A stretch of 64,000 nucleotides of DNA from Desertimonas sp963786985 (GTDB lineage: Bacteria > Actinomycetota > Acidimicrobiia > Acidimicrobiales > Ilumatobacteraceae), in contig CAWBBL010000021.1 in NCBI GenBank assembly GCA_963786985.1, forward strand, positions 120,442 through 184,441. The letters are read 5' to 3'. Shown piece after piece: positions 53,779 to 64,000 of the stretch. The notes beneath the pieces were generated by a model. It made no database searches, had not been told where the DNA came from, and saw nothing but the letters and a program-made list of their open reading frames with translations. The translations under genes were made by a program, and so were the position numbers. Every line of letters begins with the position of its first letter. Position 1 is the first letter of the stretch.

Positions 53779-54480
53779 ATGATCGGCGACGTGTATCGCA
53801 TCTTCCCGGCGGACGAGCCCGCCGACGCCGCCGACCTCAGGCAGCTCTACGGCAGCGTCCGGCCACCCGCGGATGGACGCCCGTGGGTCGGGCTGAGCAT
53901 GATCACGAGCCTGGACGGCTCGACCGCCCTCGCCGGACTGAGCGGCGGGCTCGGCAACTCCAACGACCGGGCGGTCTTCGGCGCCCTCCGGGCGGCCGCC
54001 GACGTCATCCTCGTCGGTGCGGCGACCGCGGCCGCCGAGGGCTACCGGCCGACAGCGCGCCCTGAGCAACGGATCGGCGTGGTGAGCAGCAGCGGACGAG
54101 TCGACACGGCCACCGAGCTGTTCACGTCCGGATGCGGGTTCCTCGTCGTGCCAGAAGACGCTTCCCCCACTCCGCCGGCGATCGAGTCGATACGCGCCGG
54201 CCACGGCACCGTCGACGTCGCCGGGGCATTGCGGCAGATTCCGGACATCATCCCGGAAGCCGGGTTCGTGCTCGCCGAGGGAGGCCCTCGGCTCAACGGC
54301 GCACTGCTCGACGCTGGATGCATCGACGAGCTCGATCTGACGTTTGCTCCGGCGCTGGTCGGAGGCGGCAGCAGCCGGATCGTCGCCGGCGCCGATGAGT
54401 TCCGGCGAACACTCCGCCTCGTCCACGTCCTCGCCGACGACGACGGTTACTTGTTCACTCGCTGGGTGCGCCCTGACTGA
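53779..54480 (+). CDS. RibD C-terminal-like (pyrimidine reductase/dihydrofolate reductase fold) protein
   Basis: 233 residues: RPWVGLSMITSLDGSTALAGLSGGLGN and the NADPH-site region ADVILVGAATAAAEGY, then LAEGGPRLNGALLDAGCIDELDLTFAPALVGGG. This is the stand-alone RibD_C group found in actinobacteria, distinct from the bifunctional riboflavin enzyme. The reaction is probably an NADPH-dependent reduction; substrate unknown. It runs toward nrdR, with the two genes overlapping in a convergent tail (54455-54480). Confidence 0.88.
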   Translation: MIGDVYRIFPADEPADAADLRQLYGSVRPPADGRPWVGLSMITSLDGSTALAGLSGGLGNSNDRAVFGALRAAADVILVGAATAAAEGYRPTARPEQRIGVVSSSGRVDTATELFTSGCGFLVVPEDASPTPPAIESIRAGHGTVDVAGALRQIPDIIPEAGFVLAEGGPRLNGALLDAGCIDELDLTFAPALVGGGSSRIVAGADEFRRTLRLVHVLADDDGYLFTRWVRPD

Positions 54481-54925
54481 GCTTGCCGAGCAATTCGATC
54501 TCGCGGTGGAAGTCGGCGGCCGCGTCGAAGTTCTTGTAGACGCTGGCAAAACGCAGGTAGGCGACCTCGTCGACGGCACCGAGCTGATCCAGTACCAGGA
54601 TGCCGATATTGGCGGTCGTGGTCTCCGAGCCGGCGAGGCGAACGGAGTCCTCGACGGACTCGGCGATCTGGTCGATTTGGTTGGCACTGATGCCTCGCGA
54701 CTTCGTCGCCGCCTCGACCCCCTTGACGATCTTCGCTCGGTCGAACGGCTCGGTTCTCCCATCCGACTTGACGACCGTCAGCGGCACTTCGTCAACGCGC
54801 TCGAAGGTGGTGAACCGATGGCCGCACGACGGGCACCTGCGTCGCCGACGTACAGCCGCGCCCTCGCTGGCGAGGCGCGAATCGACGACCTTGGTGTCGT
54901 CGGCCTGGCACATCGGGCAGTGCAC
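54455..54925 (-). CDS. nrdR: Transcriptional repressor NrdR
   Basis: 156 residues from GTG 54925. An N-terminal zinc ribbon (HCPMCQADDTKVVDSR and RRRRCPSCGHRFTTFERVDEVP) is followed by an ATP-cone domain (LTVVKSDGRTEPFDRAKIVKGVEAA). NrdR represses ribonucleotide reductase genes according to the ATP/dATP ratio. It is 1 kb from nrdJ, which has a candidate NrdR box. Its 26-base overlap with the RibD-like gene is convergent. The lexA-nrdR-nrdJ vicinity is a common actinobacterial arrangement. Confidence 0.95.
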   Translation of the reverse strand: MHCPMCQADDTKVVDSRLASEGAAVRRRRRCPSCGHRFTTFERVDEVPLTVVKSDGRTEPFDRAKIVKGVEAATKSRGISANQIDQIAESVEDSVRLAGSETTTANIGILVLDQLGAVDEVAYLRFASVYKNFDAAADFHREIELLGKLSQGAPSE

Positions 54926-55155
54926 CGCGCAAGGGTACGTGACGCGAGGCCGCCGACCGGTTCCCCGATGGCTCGACTCGTGGCGGGCGTTCGTCGCGCT
55001 GCCACCGCCACAACGACACCCCACACCACGACGACAACACCAACGCGACGACGGTGAACACCCGTTCCGACGCCTGACCATCGCCGCCAACGTGCAGCGC
55101 TTCGACGAGTACGGCGATCACGGTGGCCTCCAATCTCGAGTCAACTTCGGGTGTG
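54926..55155. other. Gap between nrdR and lexA, no confident gene
   Basis: Many actinobacteria have a LysM-domain gene here. I see no LysM sequence. A short leftward frame encodes a Val-rich stretch (RRRVGVVVVVVWGVVVAVAA) that could be part of a small membrane peptide, possibly a broken or very short version of that gene, but support is weak. The right edge carries the lexA control region. Confidence 0.4.
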
Positions 55156-55266
55156 CGAACACCCGTACGGGAACAATCGTTCGCAGTGAAGCAGAACGTC
55201 CGTTCGTTGTCAACCCGGCGTCAGACGTACAGATGTTTGACAGGGCGCTGCGAACGCCTGTACGAT
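55156..55266 (+). promoter_or_regulatory. lexA: lexA promoter with four candidate LexA boxes
   Basis: Actinobacterial LexA boxes follow CGAAC-N4-GTTCG. Candidates are 55156-55169 (CGAACACCCGTACG), 55170-55183 (GGAACAATCGTTCG), 55193-55206 (AGAACGTCCGTTCG) and 55251-55264 (CGAACGCCTGTACG). TTGACA at 55237-55242 and TACGAT at 55261-55266 are spaced 18 bases, making a good -35/-10 pair; the last box covers the -10 element. ATG 55273 is 7 bases after the -10, so the message is probably leaderless. This implies tight autorepression. Confidence 0.8.
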
Positions 55267-55272
55267 GTGGTC

Positions 55273-55905
55273 ATGGCTCCGCAGAAGCTCACCCGCCGCC
55301 AGCGCCAGGTGCTGATGTTCATCGAGCAGCAGATCCGCGACCGCGGCTATCCGCCGTCGGTACGCGAGATCGGCGAAGCCGTCGGGTTGACGTCGCCCTC
55401 GACGGTCCACAGCCACCTGCGCACGCTGCAGACACTCGGGTACCTGCGTCGCGACCCCACCAAGCCGCGGGCCATCGAGGTGCGTTGGGATCCCAACTCC
55501 GGGGCGATCATGGAGCGCCGGCCGGTGCGCCACGTGCCACTCGTCGGCGACGTGGCCGCCGGCACCGACGTGCTCGCCGAGGAGAACGTCGAGGAGCTGT
55601 ACCCGTTGCCCGCCGACTTCATCGGCGAGGGCGACTTGTTCATGCTGCGCGTGCGTGGCGAGTCGATGATCGGTGCCGGGATCCTCGATGGCGACTTCGT
55701 GGTCGCCGAGCAGGTCGCCGTCGCTGCCGCGGACGACATCGTCGTCGCCGGCATCCCAGGCGGTGAGGCGACCGTCAAGCGCTATCGCAGCGATGGATCG
55801 TCGGTGATCCTCTCACCGGCGAACCCGATCCTCGAGCCGATGGTCTTCGAGGCCGACGAGGTGCAGTTGTACGGCAAGGTCGTTGCCGTGCTCCGCCGGC
55901 TGTAG
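55273..55905 (+). CDS. lexA: SOS repressor LexA
   Basis: 210 residues. N-terminal winged helix (LTRRQRQVLMFIEQQIRDRGYPPSVREIGEAVGLTSPSTVHSHL). The self-cleavage site is in VGDVAAGTDVLAEEN. The catalytic Ser is about residue 131 in RGESMIGAGILDGDFVV, and the Lys about 169 in GEATVKRYRS. The frame extends far upstream, but the promoter evidence and domain start favour ATG 55273, a start without a ribosome-binding site. RecA in this window (62-64 kb) is its partner. Confidence 0.97.
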   Translation: MAPQKLTRRQRQVLMFIEQQIRDRGYPPSVREIGEAVGLTSPSTVHSHLRTLQTLGYLRRDPTKPRAIEVRWDPNSGAIMERRPVRHVPLVGDVAAGTDVLAEENVEELYPLPADFIGEGDLFMLRVRGESMIGAGILDGDFVVAEQVAVAAADDIVVAGIPGGEATVKRYRSDGSSVILSPANPILEPMVFEADEVQLYGKVVAVLRRL

Positions 55906-55914
55906 CGCCGCTGG

Positions 55915-57020
55915 TCACGCCACACCGAGCCGCTCCGCCCACGAGCTCGATGCGTTCGTCCGGCTGGACGACTGCCACGCGCACGAAGCCGTCACTCACC
56001 GTTCCGTAGAACTCACCCGGACTGACCACCGCCCCGCCCTCACGGGCCAAGCGCTCGGCAACCGCCCAACCGTCGCCGACATCGACCCACAGGTAGAACG
56101 CCCCCTCCGGATCGCGCACGTCGAGACCGCGCCAGTTCCGCAAGATCTCACCCATCCGCTGAAGGCGTCGTCGGTAGCGCTCGCGCTGCGCGGCGACGTG
56201 ATCGTCATCGTCGAGGGCGACGACTGCCGCCGCCTGGGCGGGACCCGGCACCATCATGCCGACGTGCTTGCGGACCTGCTGCAGGTAGTCGACGATTTCC
56301 GCGTCCCCGGCGTAGAACCCGACGCGAACACCAGCCAGGTTGGACCGCTTCGACAGCGAGTGCACGGCGACCACCCCGTCGGTGCCGTGTTGGAGGATCG
56401 ATCGAGGCGGGCCGTCCCAGGTGAACTCGACGTAGCACTCATCGGAGAACACCGGTACGTCTCTGGCGCGGCCCCATGCCGCGACGCGCCAAGATCGTCG
56501 CAAGCGCCAGTCGGATTGCCCGGCGAATTCGACCCACAGAGCCAGCGCCCGCTCGGCGTCCTGGTCGGCGACAGCGTCGAGCATCAGCCGACCATCAGGC
56601 GACAACGGCACGGCAACTGCCCGGCAACCGGCGAGGATCGCTCCCATCTCGTAGGTCGGATAGGCGATCTCCGGGTACAAGACGGTGTCGCGGTCCGGTC
56701 GGCGCAGCTTCAACCACTGCGGCAAGGTGCCGACGAACTCCTTGGTGCCGACGCACGCGGCGACCTGGCTGGCCTCGACGGTGACGTCGAAGCGCCTGCC
56801 GATCCAGTCGACGATCGCCCGGCGCAAGTCAGCCGAGCCCGGGCTCGACGGGTACCCACGCTCGCTCCCCGATGTCGACAAGGCGCGTACGACGGCGTCC
56901 AGCGGCGGATCGATCGGCGTGCCGATCGACAAGTCGACGGCGCCACCCGGGTAGCGCGCCGGCGATCTCGAGGAGGCCGTCGAGCCGCTCGTACGGGATA
57001 CGGAGGTGGGACGAAGCCAC
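55915..57020 (-). CDS. dapC: N-succinyldiaminopimelate aminotransferase-like PLP enzyme (at least four indels)
   Basis: About 365 residues if healed; class I/II aminotransferase. Opens MASSHLRIPYERLDGLLEIAG, then SIGTPIDPPLDAVVRAL, then the diagnostic NSPGNPTGA, then the lysine-containing VAVHSLSKRSNLAGVRVGFYAG, ending ELVAERLGVA. Frame breaks are needed near 56950 (PGG), around 56526 and 56480 (either side of NSPGNPTGA), and near 55945 (ELVAERLGV). Neighbouring dapF supports a lysine-pathway role (step to L,L-diaminopimelate). Convergent with lexA. Confidence 0.8.
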
Positions 57021-57025
57021 GGCGA

Positions 57026-58358
57026 TCAGCCGTGGGCGGCGTCGTCACCATCGCCACCGTCGACGATGAACTCGCTGAGCCGGCCGGCGGACGGACCAGA
57101 CAAACGGGCGCGCACCGTCATCATCTCCGAGCCCTCCGTCGTCGACACGACCTCGCCCTCGCGGTGGATCGCCGCCAGCACATCGCCGCGATCGTAGGGC
57201 ACTGCCAATTCGACAACGCTGGTGAGGGCACGAAGGCGGTCGGCGAGGACTTCGCAGCAGGTCGTCGAGACCCGTCACCGGTCGCGGCGCTGAGCGCCAC
57301 CGAACCCGGGTGGTCGGCAACGAGCTGCTTGGCGGCCAGTGGCGCCAGGTCGGCCTTGTTGAACACGATCAGCTCAGGCACCCGTTCGGCGCCGATCTCG
57401 GCCAGCACCGTCCGTACGGCGTCGATCTGCCCGGGCGGGTCCGCGGCGCTGGCGTCGACGACGTGGATCAGGTAGTCGGCGTCGGTGGCCACCTCCAGCG
57501 TGCTCTTGAACGCCTCGACGAGACCGTGGGGCAGCCGCCGGACGAAGCCGACCGTGTCGGTGAGCAGCACCGGCTCGCCGCCCGGAAGGGCGAGCCGCCG
57601 GGTGGTCGGGTCGAGCGTCGCGAACAGGCGGTTCTCCGTGAGCACCCCGGCGTCGGTGAGGGCGTTGAGCAGCGTCGACTTCCCGGCGTTGGTGTACCCG
57701 ACGATCGTGACGGACGCCAGTCCGCTGCGCTGGCGTTGCTTGCGCTGCAAGTCGCGTGTGCGATCGAGCTCCTTGAGATCACGATCAAGCTTGCTGATCC
57801 GCCGCAGGATGCGCCGCCGATCGACCTCGAGCCTCGTCTCGCCGCCACCGAAGCGCATCCCGACGCCGCCACGCTGCTGGGCGAGCCTGGCTGCTGCGCC
57901 GCGACGAAGCGCGGCAAGCGATAGCGCAACAGGGCGAGTTCGACCTGCGTGCGCCCTTCCAAGGTGTGGGCGTTCTGGGCGAAGATGTCGAGGATCACGG
58001 CCGTCCGGTCGATCGCCGTGCGACCGAGGAGGCGCTCGAGGTTGTACTGCTGGGCCGGAGTCAGCTCGTTGTCGAACACGACGGTGTCGGCGTCGACGGC
58101 GAGGCACAGCTCCCGAAGTTCCTCGGCCTTGCCCTTGCCGACGAACCATGTGCGGTCCGGCACGTCGCGGCGCTGGGTCAGGCGAGCCGCCTCGTCGGCG
58201 CCGGCGGTGTCGACGAGCGCGGCGAGCTCGTCGAGGCTGGCGTCGGCCTGCTCCTCGCTGACCTCCGGGAAGGCGACGCCGACAAGGACGATGCGCTCCC
58301 GGAACGTCCGCTCGATGAGCGTTGCGCCGAGTGCTTCGGAGTACGGGGTGTTGGTCAT
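57026..58358 (-). CDS. hflX: Ribosome-associated GTPase HflX (frame breaks)
   Basis: About 440 residues from ATG 58358. N-terminal domain: MTNTPYSEALGATLIERTFRER, TWFVGKGKAEELRELC, DNELTPAQQYNLERLLG, AQNAHTLEGRTQVELALLRY. GTPase domain: G1 VGYTNAGKSTLLNAL, G3 TDTVGFVRRLPHGLV, G4 VFNKADLA. C-terminus: AVPYDRGDVLAAIHREGEVV. Breaks lie near 57890 and between about 57215 and 57280. HflX splits stalled ribosomes after stress. The start overlaps the dapF stop (ATGA). Confidence 0.9.
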
Positions 58359-59177
58359 CGGATTGGGAACTCGATCGTTGCGACAAAGGTGGTCGGACCA
58401 CTGAGCGACACCAACGTCTCGCCGGCGCCGTTGCTGTGGACTCCAACGCTTGCACGTCCACCATCCATGTGGACCACGAGTTTCCCGTCGAGGGGCGCGG
58501 CCAGGCCCCACCGCGACGCAGCGACTGCGGCCGCGCACGCCCCGCTGCCACACGCCTCGGTGATCCCGGCACCGCGTTCATGCACCCGCATCGTGATGGC
58601 GTGGGAGTCCGGTCCGGCGGCGACGATCTCGAGGTTGACGCTTGGCACGGCCGCACCGAGGGCGGCGAGGTCGACCGCATCGAGGTCGTCGACGGCGACG
58701 ACGGCGTGGGGATTGCCGACGCTGAGGTGGGCGACGGGCCGCGCCGGGTCGGCGCCGAGGGCTGCCCACCCCGATGGCGCTTCGAGGTCCGTCACCTCGC
58801 CCATCGACGCGGTGGCGAACATCGTCGCTGGATCGTCGGTTGGCTCGAGTTCGACCCGACGCACACCAGCGTCAGTGGCGATCATCATCGTCACCGCTCC
58901 TTCGTCGCCGCGGCGCCGGGCGAGGGCGTGAGCCAAGCAGCGCAGGCCGTTGCCGCTGATCTCTGCCCGACCGCCGTCGGCATTGAACAGGATCATTCGG
59001 GCGCTGGCGTTCGGGTCGCTCTCGCCGATGATCAGCCCGTCGGCACCGACGCCCCGGTGCCGGTCGCAGAGGCGACGCGCCAAGCGCAGCGCGGTCGGCG
59101 TGCGGCACGTCGAGGTGGAACCCGATGAGGAAGTCGTTGCCGAAGCCGTGGTACTTGACGAGCTGCAACGTGTTCAT
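58355..59177 (-). CDS. dapF: Diaminopimelate epimerase (one frame break; Ser at a catalytic Cys position)
   Basis: About 274 residues from ATG 59177, opening MNTLQLVKYHGFGNDFLIGF. A break near 59085 joins HADRAAL to ARRLCDRHRGVGADGLIIGES. The C-terminal active cysteine is present in ITEACGSGACAAAVAA. The N-terminal motif reads NADGGRAEISGNGLRCLAH, where DapF normally has CGNG; the first catalytic Cys is Ser (AGC). DapF converts L,L- to meso-diaminopimelate for lysine and cell wall. Its stop overlaps hflX and its start overlaps miaA (ATGA both). Confidence 0.88.
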
Positions 59178-60084
59178 GCGAGGGCGTCGACCACGGTGGC
59201 GCGCACCTCGGCGAGCGGGTCGGCGGCGGCTGGGTCGATGTCGATCCAGCGTATGCGAGGGTCGCGGCGGAACCACCGCTCCTGCCGGGTGGCGAACCGA
59301 CGGGTCCTCGTGACGATCGTCTCGACCGCTTCGTCGAGCGTGGCCAGGCCGTCGAGATGGTCGAGCAGCTCCTTGTAGCCGAGCGCCTGTCGCGCCGTCG
59401 GTGACAGTCCGTGGGCAGCGAGGTGGGCGACTTCATCGAGCAAGCCGTTCGTCATCATCGCCGCGACACGTCGCTCGATTCGTTCGGCGAGCGCCGCACG
59501 AGGCCAGCGAATTCCGTACTGGGCGACGTCCGTCGGCGGATACGCCCCGACACCCGGGCCGAACGAGCTGAACGGTTGACCGCTGCCCATCGACACCTCC
59601 AGCGCCCGCACGATTCGCCGGCGGTTGGCAGCGTCGATCTTGGCGGCGGCCGGGGCGTCGAGGTCTTCAGCCGGGTGTAGAGGACGGCCGTGTCGGGCTC
59701 CGCCTCGATCGTCGCTCGGACGTCCGGCCACACGCCGGGCAGCTCGAGTCGGTCGACCGCTGCTGTCAGATACAGGCCAGTACCGGCGACGAGCAGGGCG
59801 CGGCATCCGGCACGGGACGCGATCGCAAGCAGGGCCTCGTCGTAGGCCCGGCGAAACTCGGTGACCGACATCTCGTCGTTCGGGTCGGCGAGATCGAGAC
59901 AATGGTGGACGACGGCAGCGCGGTCAGCGACCGTCGGCTTGGCCGTGCCGATGTCCATCCCCCGGTAGACCTGCATGGCATCGACCGCCACGATCTCCGT
60001 GCCGGGCACAGCACCCGCGGCGGCCATCGCCACGTCGGACTTGCCGGATGCCGTCGGTCCGAGTAGGGCGACGGGAGGTCGCAT
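59174..60084 (-). CDS. miaA: tRNA dimethylallyltransferase (one frame break)
   Basis: About 303 residues. P-loop: MRPPVALLGPTASGKSDVAM; substrate loop: VDAMQVYRGMDIGTAKPT; RALLVAGTGLYLTA; then RALEVSMGSGQPFSSF, GIRWPRAALAERIERRV, ARQALGYKELLDHL and TRRFATRQERWFRRD. MiaA isopentenylates A37 of tRNAs reading UNN codons; MiaB next door adds the methylthio group. Frame break near 59665-59675, between VLYTRL and DLDAPAAAKIDAANRRR. The stop overlaps dapF and the start overlaps the miaB stop. Confidence 0.92.
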
Positions 60085-61484
60085 CAACCGGCGGCGACCG
60101 GAATTCTGATGCGGTGGCGAGCGTCGGCGGTCTGTTCGACGAAGCGGGCAGTGAGGTGGTGGGGTGCGGCGGCGGTGATCTCGACATCGGCATAGCAGCC
60201 CGGGCGCAACTGGTGCGCCGCCGTGAAGTGGACGAGCCGGTGCTGCCTCGTCCGCCCGGCGAGCACGGCCGGGTTCTTCTTGCTCGGTCCTTCGACGAGG
60301 ACCTCTTCGGTGCGGCCGATGCGCGCTTGATTGGCGGCCAGGGCGCTGCGCTCGACGACGACGCGGAGGCGGTCGAAACGCTCCCCCGCCACGGCCGGGT
60401 CGACGAAGCGGTCGGCCATCTCGGCGGCCTCCGTGCCCGGGCGTGGCGAGAAGATGAACGTGAAGGCGTCGTCGAAGCGTGCCTCGGCAGCCACCTCGAG
60501 CGTCGCCGCGAAGTCGTCGTCGGTCTCGCCCGGAAACCCGACGATGATGTCGGTCGACACGGCGAGGTCGGGAACGACTCGGCGGGCTTCGGCGAGGCGG
60601 TCGAGGTAGCGCGCTGCGCTGTAACCACGGTGCATCGCGGCCAGCACACGGTCGGAGCCGGACTGCAGCGGATAGTGCAACTGCTCGCAGACCGCCGGCG
60701 TGCCGGCCATCGCGACGAACGTCTCGGCGCGCATGTCCTTGGGGTGCGGCGACGTGAAGCGGATGCGGCGGATGCCCTCGACGGCGCCGACGGCTTCGAG
60801 GAGGTCGGCGAACAGCGGGCGCAGCGGGGCGCTGGCGTCGCCGGCGCGGCGGGCCGCGAGCTGCAGGTCGCGGCCGTAGCTGTTGACGTTCTGGCCGAGC
60901 AGCGTCACCTCGGTGACGCCGTCGGCGGCGAGCACTTCGACCTCGGCGACGATGTCGGCGAACGGGCGGCTGATCTCCTCACCGCGCACGGCGGGGACGA
61001 TGCAGAACGCGCACGTGTTGTCGCAGCCGATCTGGATCGTGACCCAGGCGTTGTACGAGGTCGTCCGGCGGGCCGGCAGCGCCGAGGGGAACATGGCGTG
61101 GTCGTCGACGACGGCCGCCTCGAGGATCTCGGTGACCGGTCCGGTGCGGCGGGCCTCGTCGAGCAGCTCGGCGGCACGGTGGACGTTGTGCGTGCCCATC
61201 ACGACGTCGACGTGCCCCGCCCTCGTGCGCACGACGTCGCGGTCCTTCTGGGCGAGGCACCCGGACACGACGATCTGGCGGCCGTCGCGCTGCGCCTTCC
61301 ACGTCTTGAGGTGACCGAGGTTGCCGTACAGCTTGTTGTCGGCGTTCTCGCGGATGCAGCACGTGTTCAGCACGACGACGTCGGCGTCGGCCTCCGACGC
61401 GGCGGCGACCATCCCGTCGGCTTCCAGCAGGCCGGCGATGCGCTCGGAGTCGTGCTCGTTCATCTGGCATCCGAACGTGCGCAC
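60084..61484 (-). CDS. miaB: tRNA-2-methylthio-N6-dimethylallyladenosine synthase
   Basis: 466 residues with intact frame. The auxiliary-cluster cysteines lie in RTFGCQMNEHDSERI, VLNTCCIREN and VVSGCLAQ; the radical-SAM motif is IGCDNTCAFCIVPAVRG. Further blocks are GQNVNSYGRDLQ, SPHPKDMRAETF, YPLQSGSDRVLAAM, DIIVGFPGETDDDFAATL and the C-terminal TRAM-like GYARTRQHRLVHFTA segment. GTG 61484 is the only available start in frame; a TAG precedes it. Uses two 4Fe-4S clusters. Confidence 0.96.
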   Translation of the reverse strand: MRTFGCQMNEHDSERIAGLLEADGMVAAASEADADVVVLNTCCIRENADNKLYGNLGHLKTWKAQRDGRQIVVSGCLAQKDRDVVRTRAGHVDVVMGTHNVHRAAELLDEARRTGPVTEILEAAVVDDHAMFPSALPARRTTSYNAWVTIQIGCDNTCAFCIVPAVRGEEISRPFADIVAEVEVLAADGVTEVTLLGQNVNSYGRDLQLAARRAGDASAPLRPLFADLLEAVGAVEGIRRIRFTSPHPKDMRAETFVAMAGTPAVCEQLHYPLQSGSDRVLAAMHRGYSAARYLDRLAEARRVVPDLAVSTDIIVGFPGETDDDFAATLEVAAEARFDDAFTFIFSPRPGTEAAEMADRFVDPAVAGERFDRLRVVVERSALAANQARIGRTEEVLVEGPSKKNPAVLAGRTRQHRLVHFTAAHQLRPGCYADVEITAAAPHHLTARFVEQTADARHRIRIPVAAG

Positions 61485-61571
61485 GAGGTAGCGCCGAGCC
61501 GATCCTGCACTCGGGTGAGGCTACCGGCGGCGGTTGCACGAGCCGGGCTGTGCATCGCTAGGTTCGGCGCC

Positions 61572-61986
61572 GTGCTCGCCATCCTGCCCATCTCGACCGG
61601 CTACGAACTCTCGGCCTGCTGCACATCCTCAGTGTCATCGCCGCCTTCGGTCCGCTGTTCATCTACCCATCGATGCTCCGCGTCGGGGCCGGGGCCGAGG
61701 TCGCCAAGTGGCACCTGCGGCTGAGCCTTCCGGCCCTCGTGCTCGTGTGGGTGTTCGGCATGGGACTGGTCGGGTTGTCCGAGAGGTGTTCGAGATGTCC
61801 GATGGCTGGATCGTCGCCTCGCTCCTGTTCTGGGTCGTCCTCGTCGCCGTCAGCTGGTTCCTCATCCGCCCATCGCTCGCTGACAGGAGCGAGCGCGCCC
61901 GCTCGATGCTCACCGCCGGCCTCGGCATCACCCACCTCGGCCTCGTCGTGATCCTCTGGCTGATGGTGTTCAAGCCCGGCGCTTGA
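61572..61986 (+). CDS. DUF2269-like four-helix membrane protein (two frame breaks)
   Basis: About 137 residues if healed. Helices: LLHILSVIAAFGPLFIYPSM, LRLSLPALVLVWVFGMGLVGL, WIVASLLFWVVLVAVSWFL and MLTAGLGITHLGLVVILWLMVF. The pattern matches DUF2269-type integral membrane proteins. Breaks are near 61610 (YEL to LGLLHIL) and near 61785 (GLSE to EVFEMSDGW). Lies between miaB and recA, convergent with recA; many actinobacteria have recX around here, but no RecX-like sequence is visible. Function unknown. Confidence 0.65.
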
Positions 61987-62033
61987 GCGTCGATCGGCCT
62001 GACGATTTCCTACCCGCGAACTGGTCGTCCTTG

Positions 62034-64000
<1,967 letters not shown>

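Noticed and set aside
54778..55133. LysM-domain gene between nrdR and lexA
   Set aside because: The expected place is right, but no LysM sequence can be read in any frame; only a short Val-rich stretch.

Overview
The window is about 64 kb of high-GC DNA with strong G/C third-position codon bias, dense operons and many ATGA start-stop overlaps. The gene set fits an aerobic actinobacterium, most likely class Acidimicrobiia (Ilumatobacter-like). Evidence is the mycobacterial-type KorAB, class II DAHP synthase, F420-type LLM oxidoreductase, B12-dependent NrdJ with NrdR, actinobacterial LexA boxes, and the neighbourhoods nadD-LCP-rsfS and lexA-dapC-hflX-dapF-miaA-miaB-recA. The class assignment is inference; no 16S rRNA gene is present.

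Layout. 0-6 kb: a two-component system, an ECF sigma factor with a SnoaL-type tail, a cation diffusion exporter, a Tat-exported intradiol dioxygenase-like protein, a small membrane protein and tRNA-Ala(GGC). 6-25.8 kb: a divergent methylamine/choline/glycine-betaine island. Leftward run TrpB2, a ProU/OpuA-type ATPase, a fused double permease, a dimethylglycine/sarcosine dehydrogenase and EtfBA. Rightward run a betaine-type binding protein, an IclR regulator, a choline dehydrogenase, a corrinoid protein fused to DUF1638, a small 'virulence factor' family protein, a RamA/RACo-like corrinoid activator and a non-pyrrolysine MttB-family methyltransferase. A homocysteine S-methyltransferase closes the island. 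Together these could import betaine, or make it from choline, strip one methyl through cobalamin and oxidise the remaining N-methyls with electrons to ETF. A betaine-aldehyde dehydrogenase and a dedicated corrinoid-to-folate methyltransferase are not in the window.

25.8-39.7 kb: housekeeping genes (rsfS, an LCP protein, nadD, a group-2 sigma factor, LLM oxidoreductase, DAHP synthase, a serine hydrolase, thiolase, tdk, ATP-dependent DNA ligase, korAB). 39.8-48 kb: two adjacent giant genes (1093 and 1626 codons) with no recognisable function, the best candidate for an undescribed system. 48-55.9 kb: a WYL regulator, flavin reductase, PIG-L deacetylase, nrdJ, a RibD-like reductase, nrdR and lexA. 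nrdJ carries a sharply bounded AT-rich patch over its active-site cysteines; lexA has four LexA-box candidates and looks leaderless. 55.9-64 kb: dapC, hflX, dapF, miaA, miaB, a small membrane protein and recA. recA is interrupted by an intein and truncated by the window end.

Two sequence-wide features matter when reading the annotation. First, several genes carry single-base frame breaks, and these are strikingly frequent after 55.9 kb. They look like consensus indel errors rather than pseudogenes because both halves stay conserved and downstream ATGA overlaps survive. Second, three families of short intergenic repeats recur (a TTCTGGGCGGCC hairpin family, a CATCTGGGGAAG family and a GCGTTCCCCGGCCACG family), with no transposase in the window.
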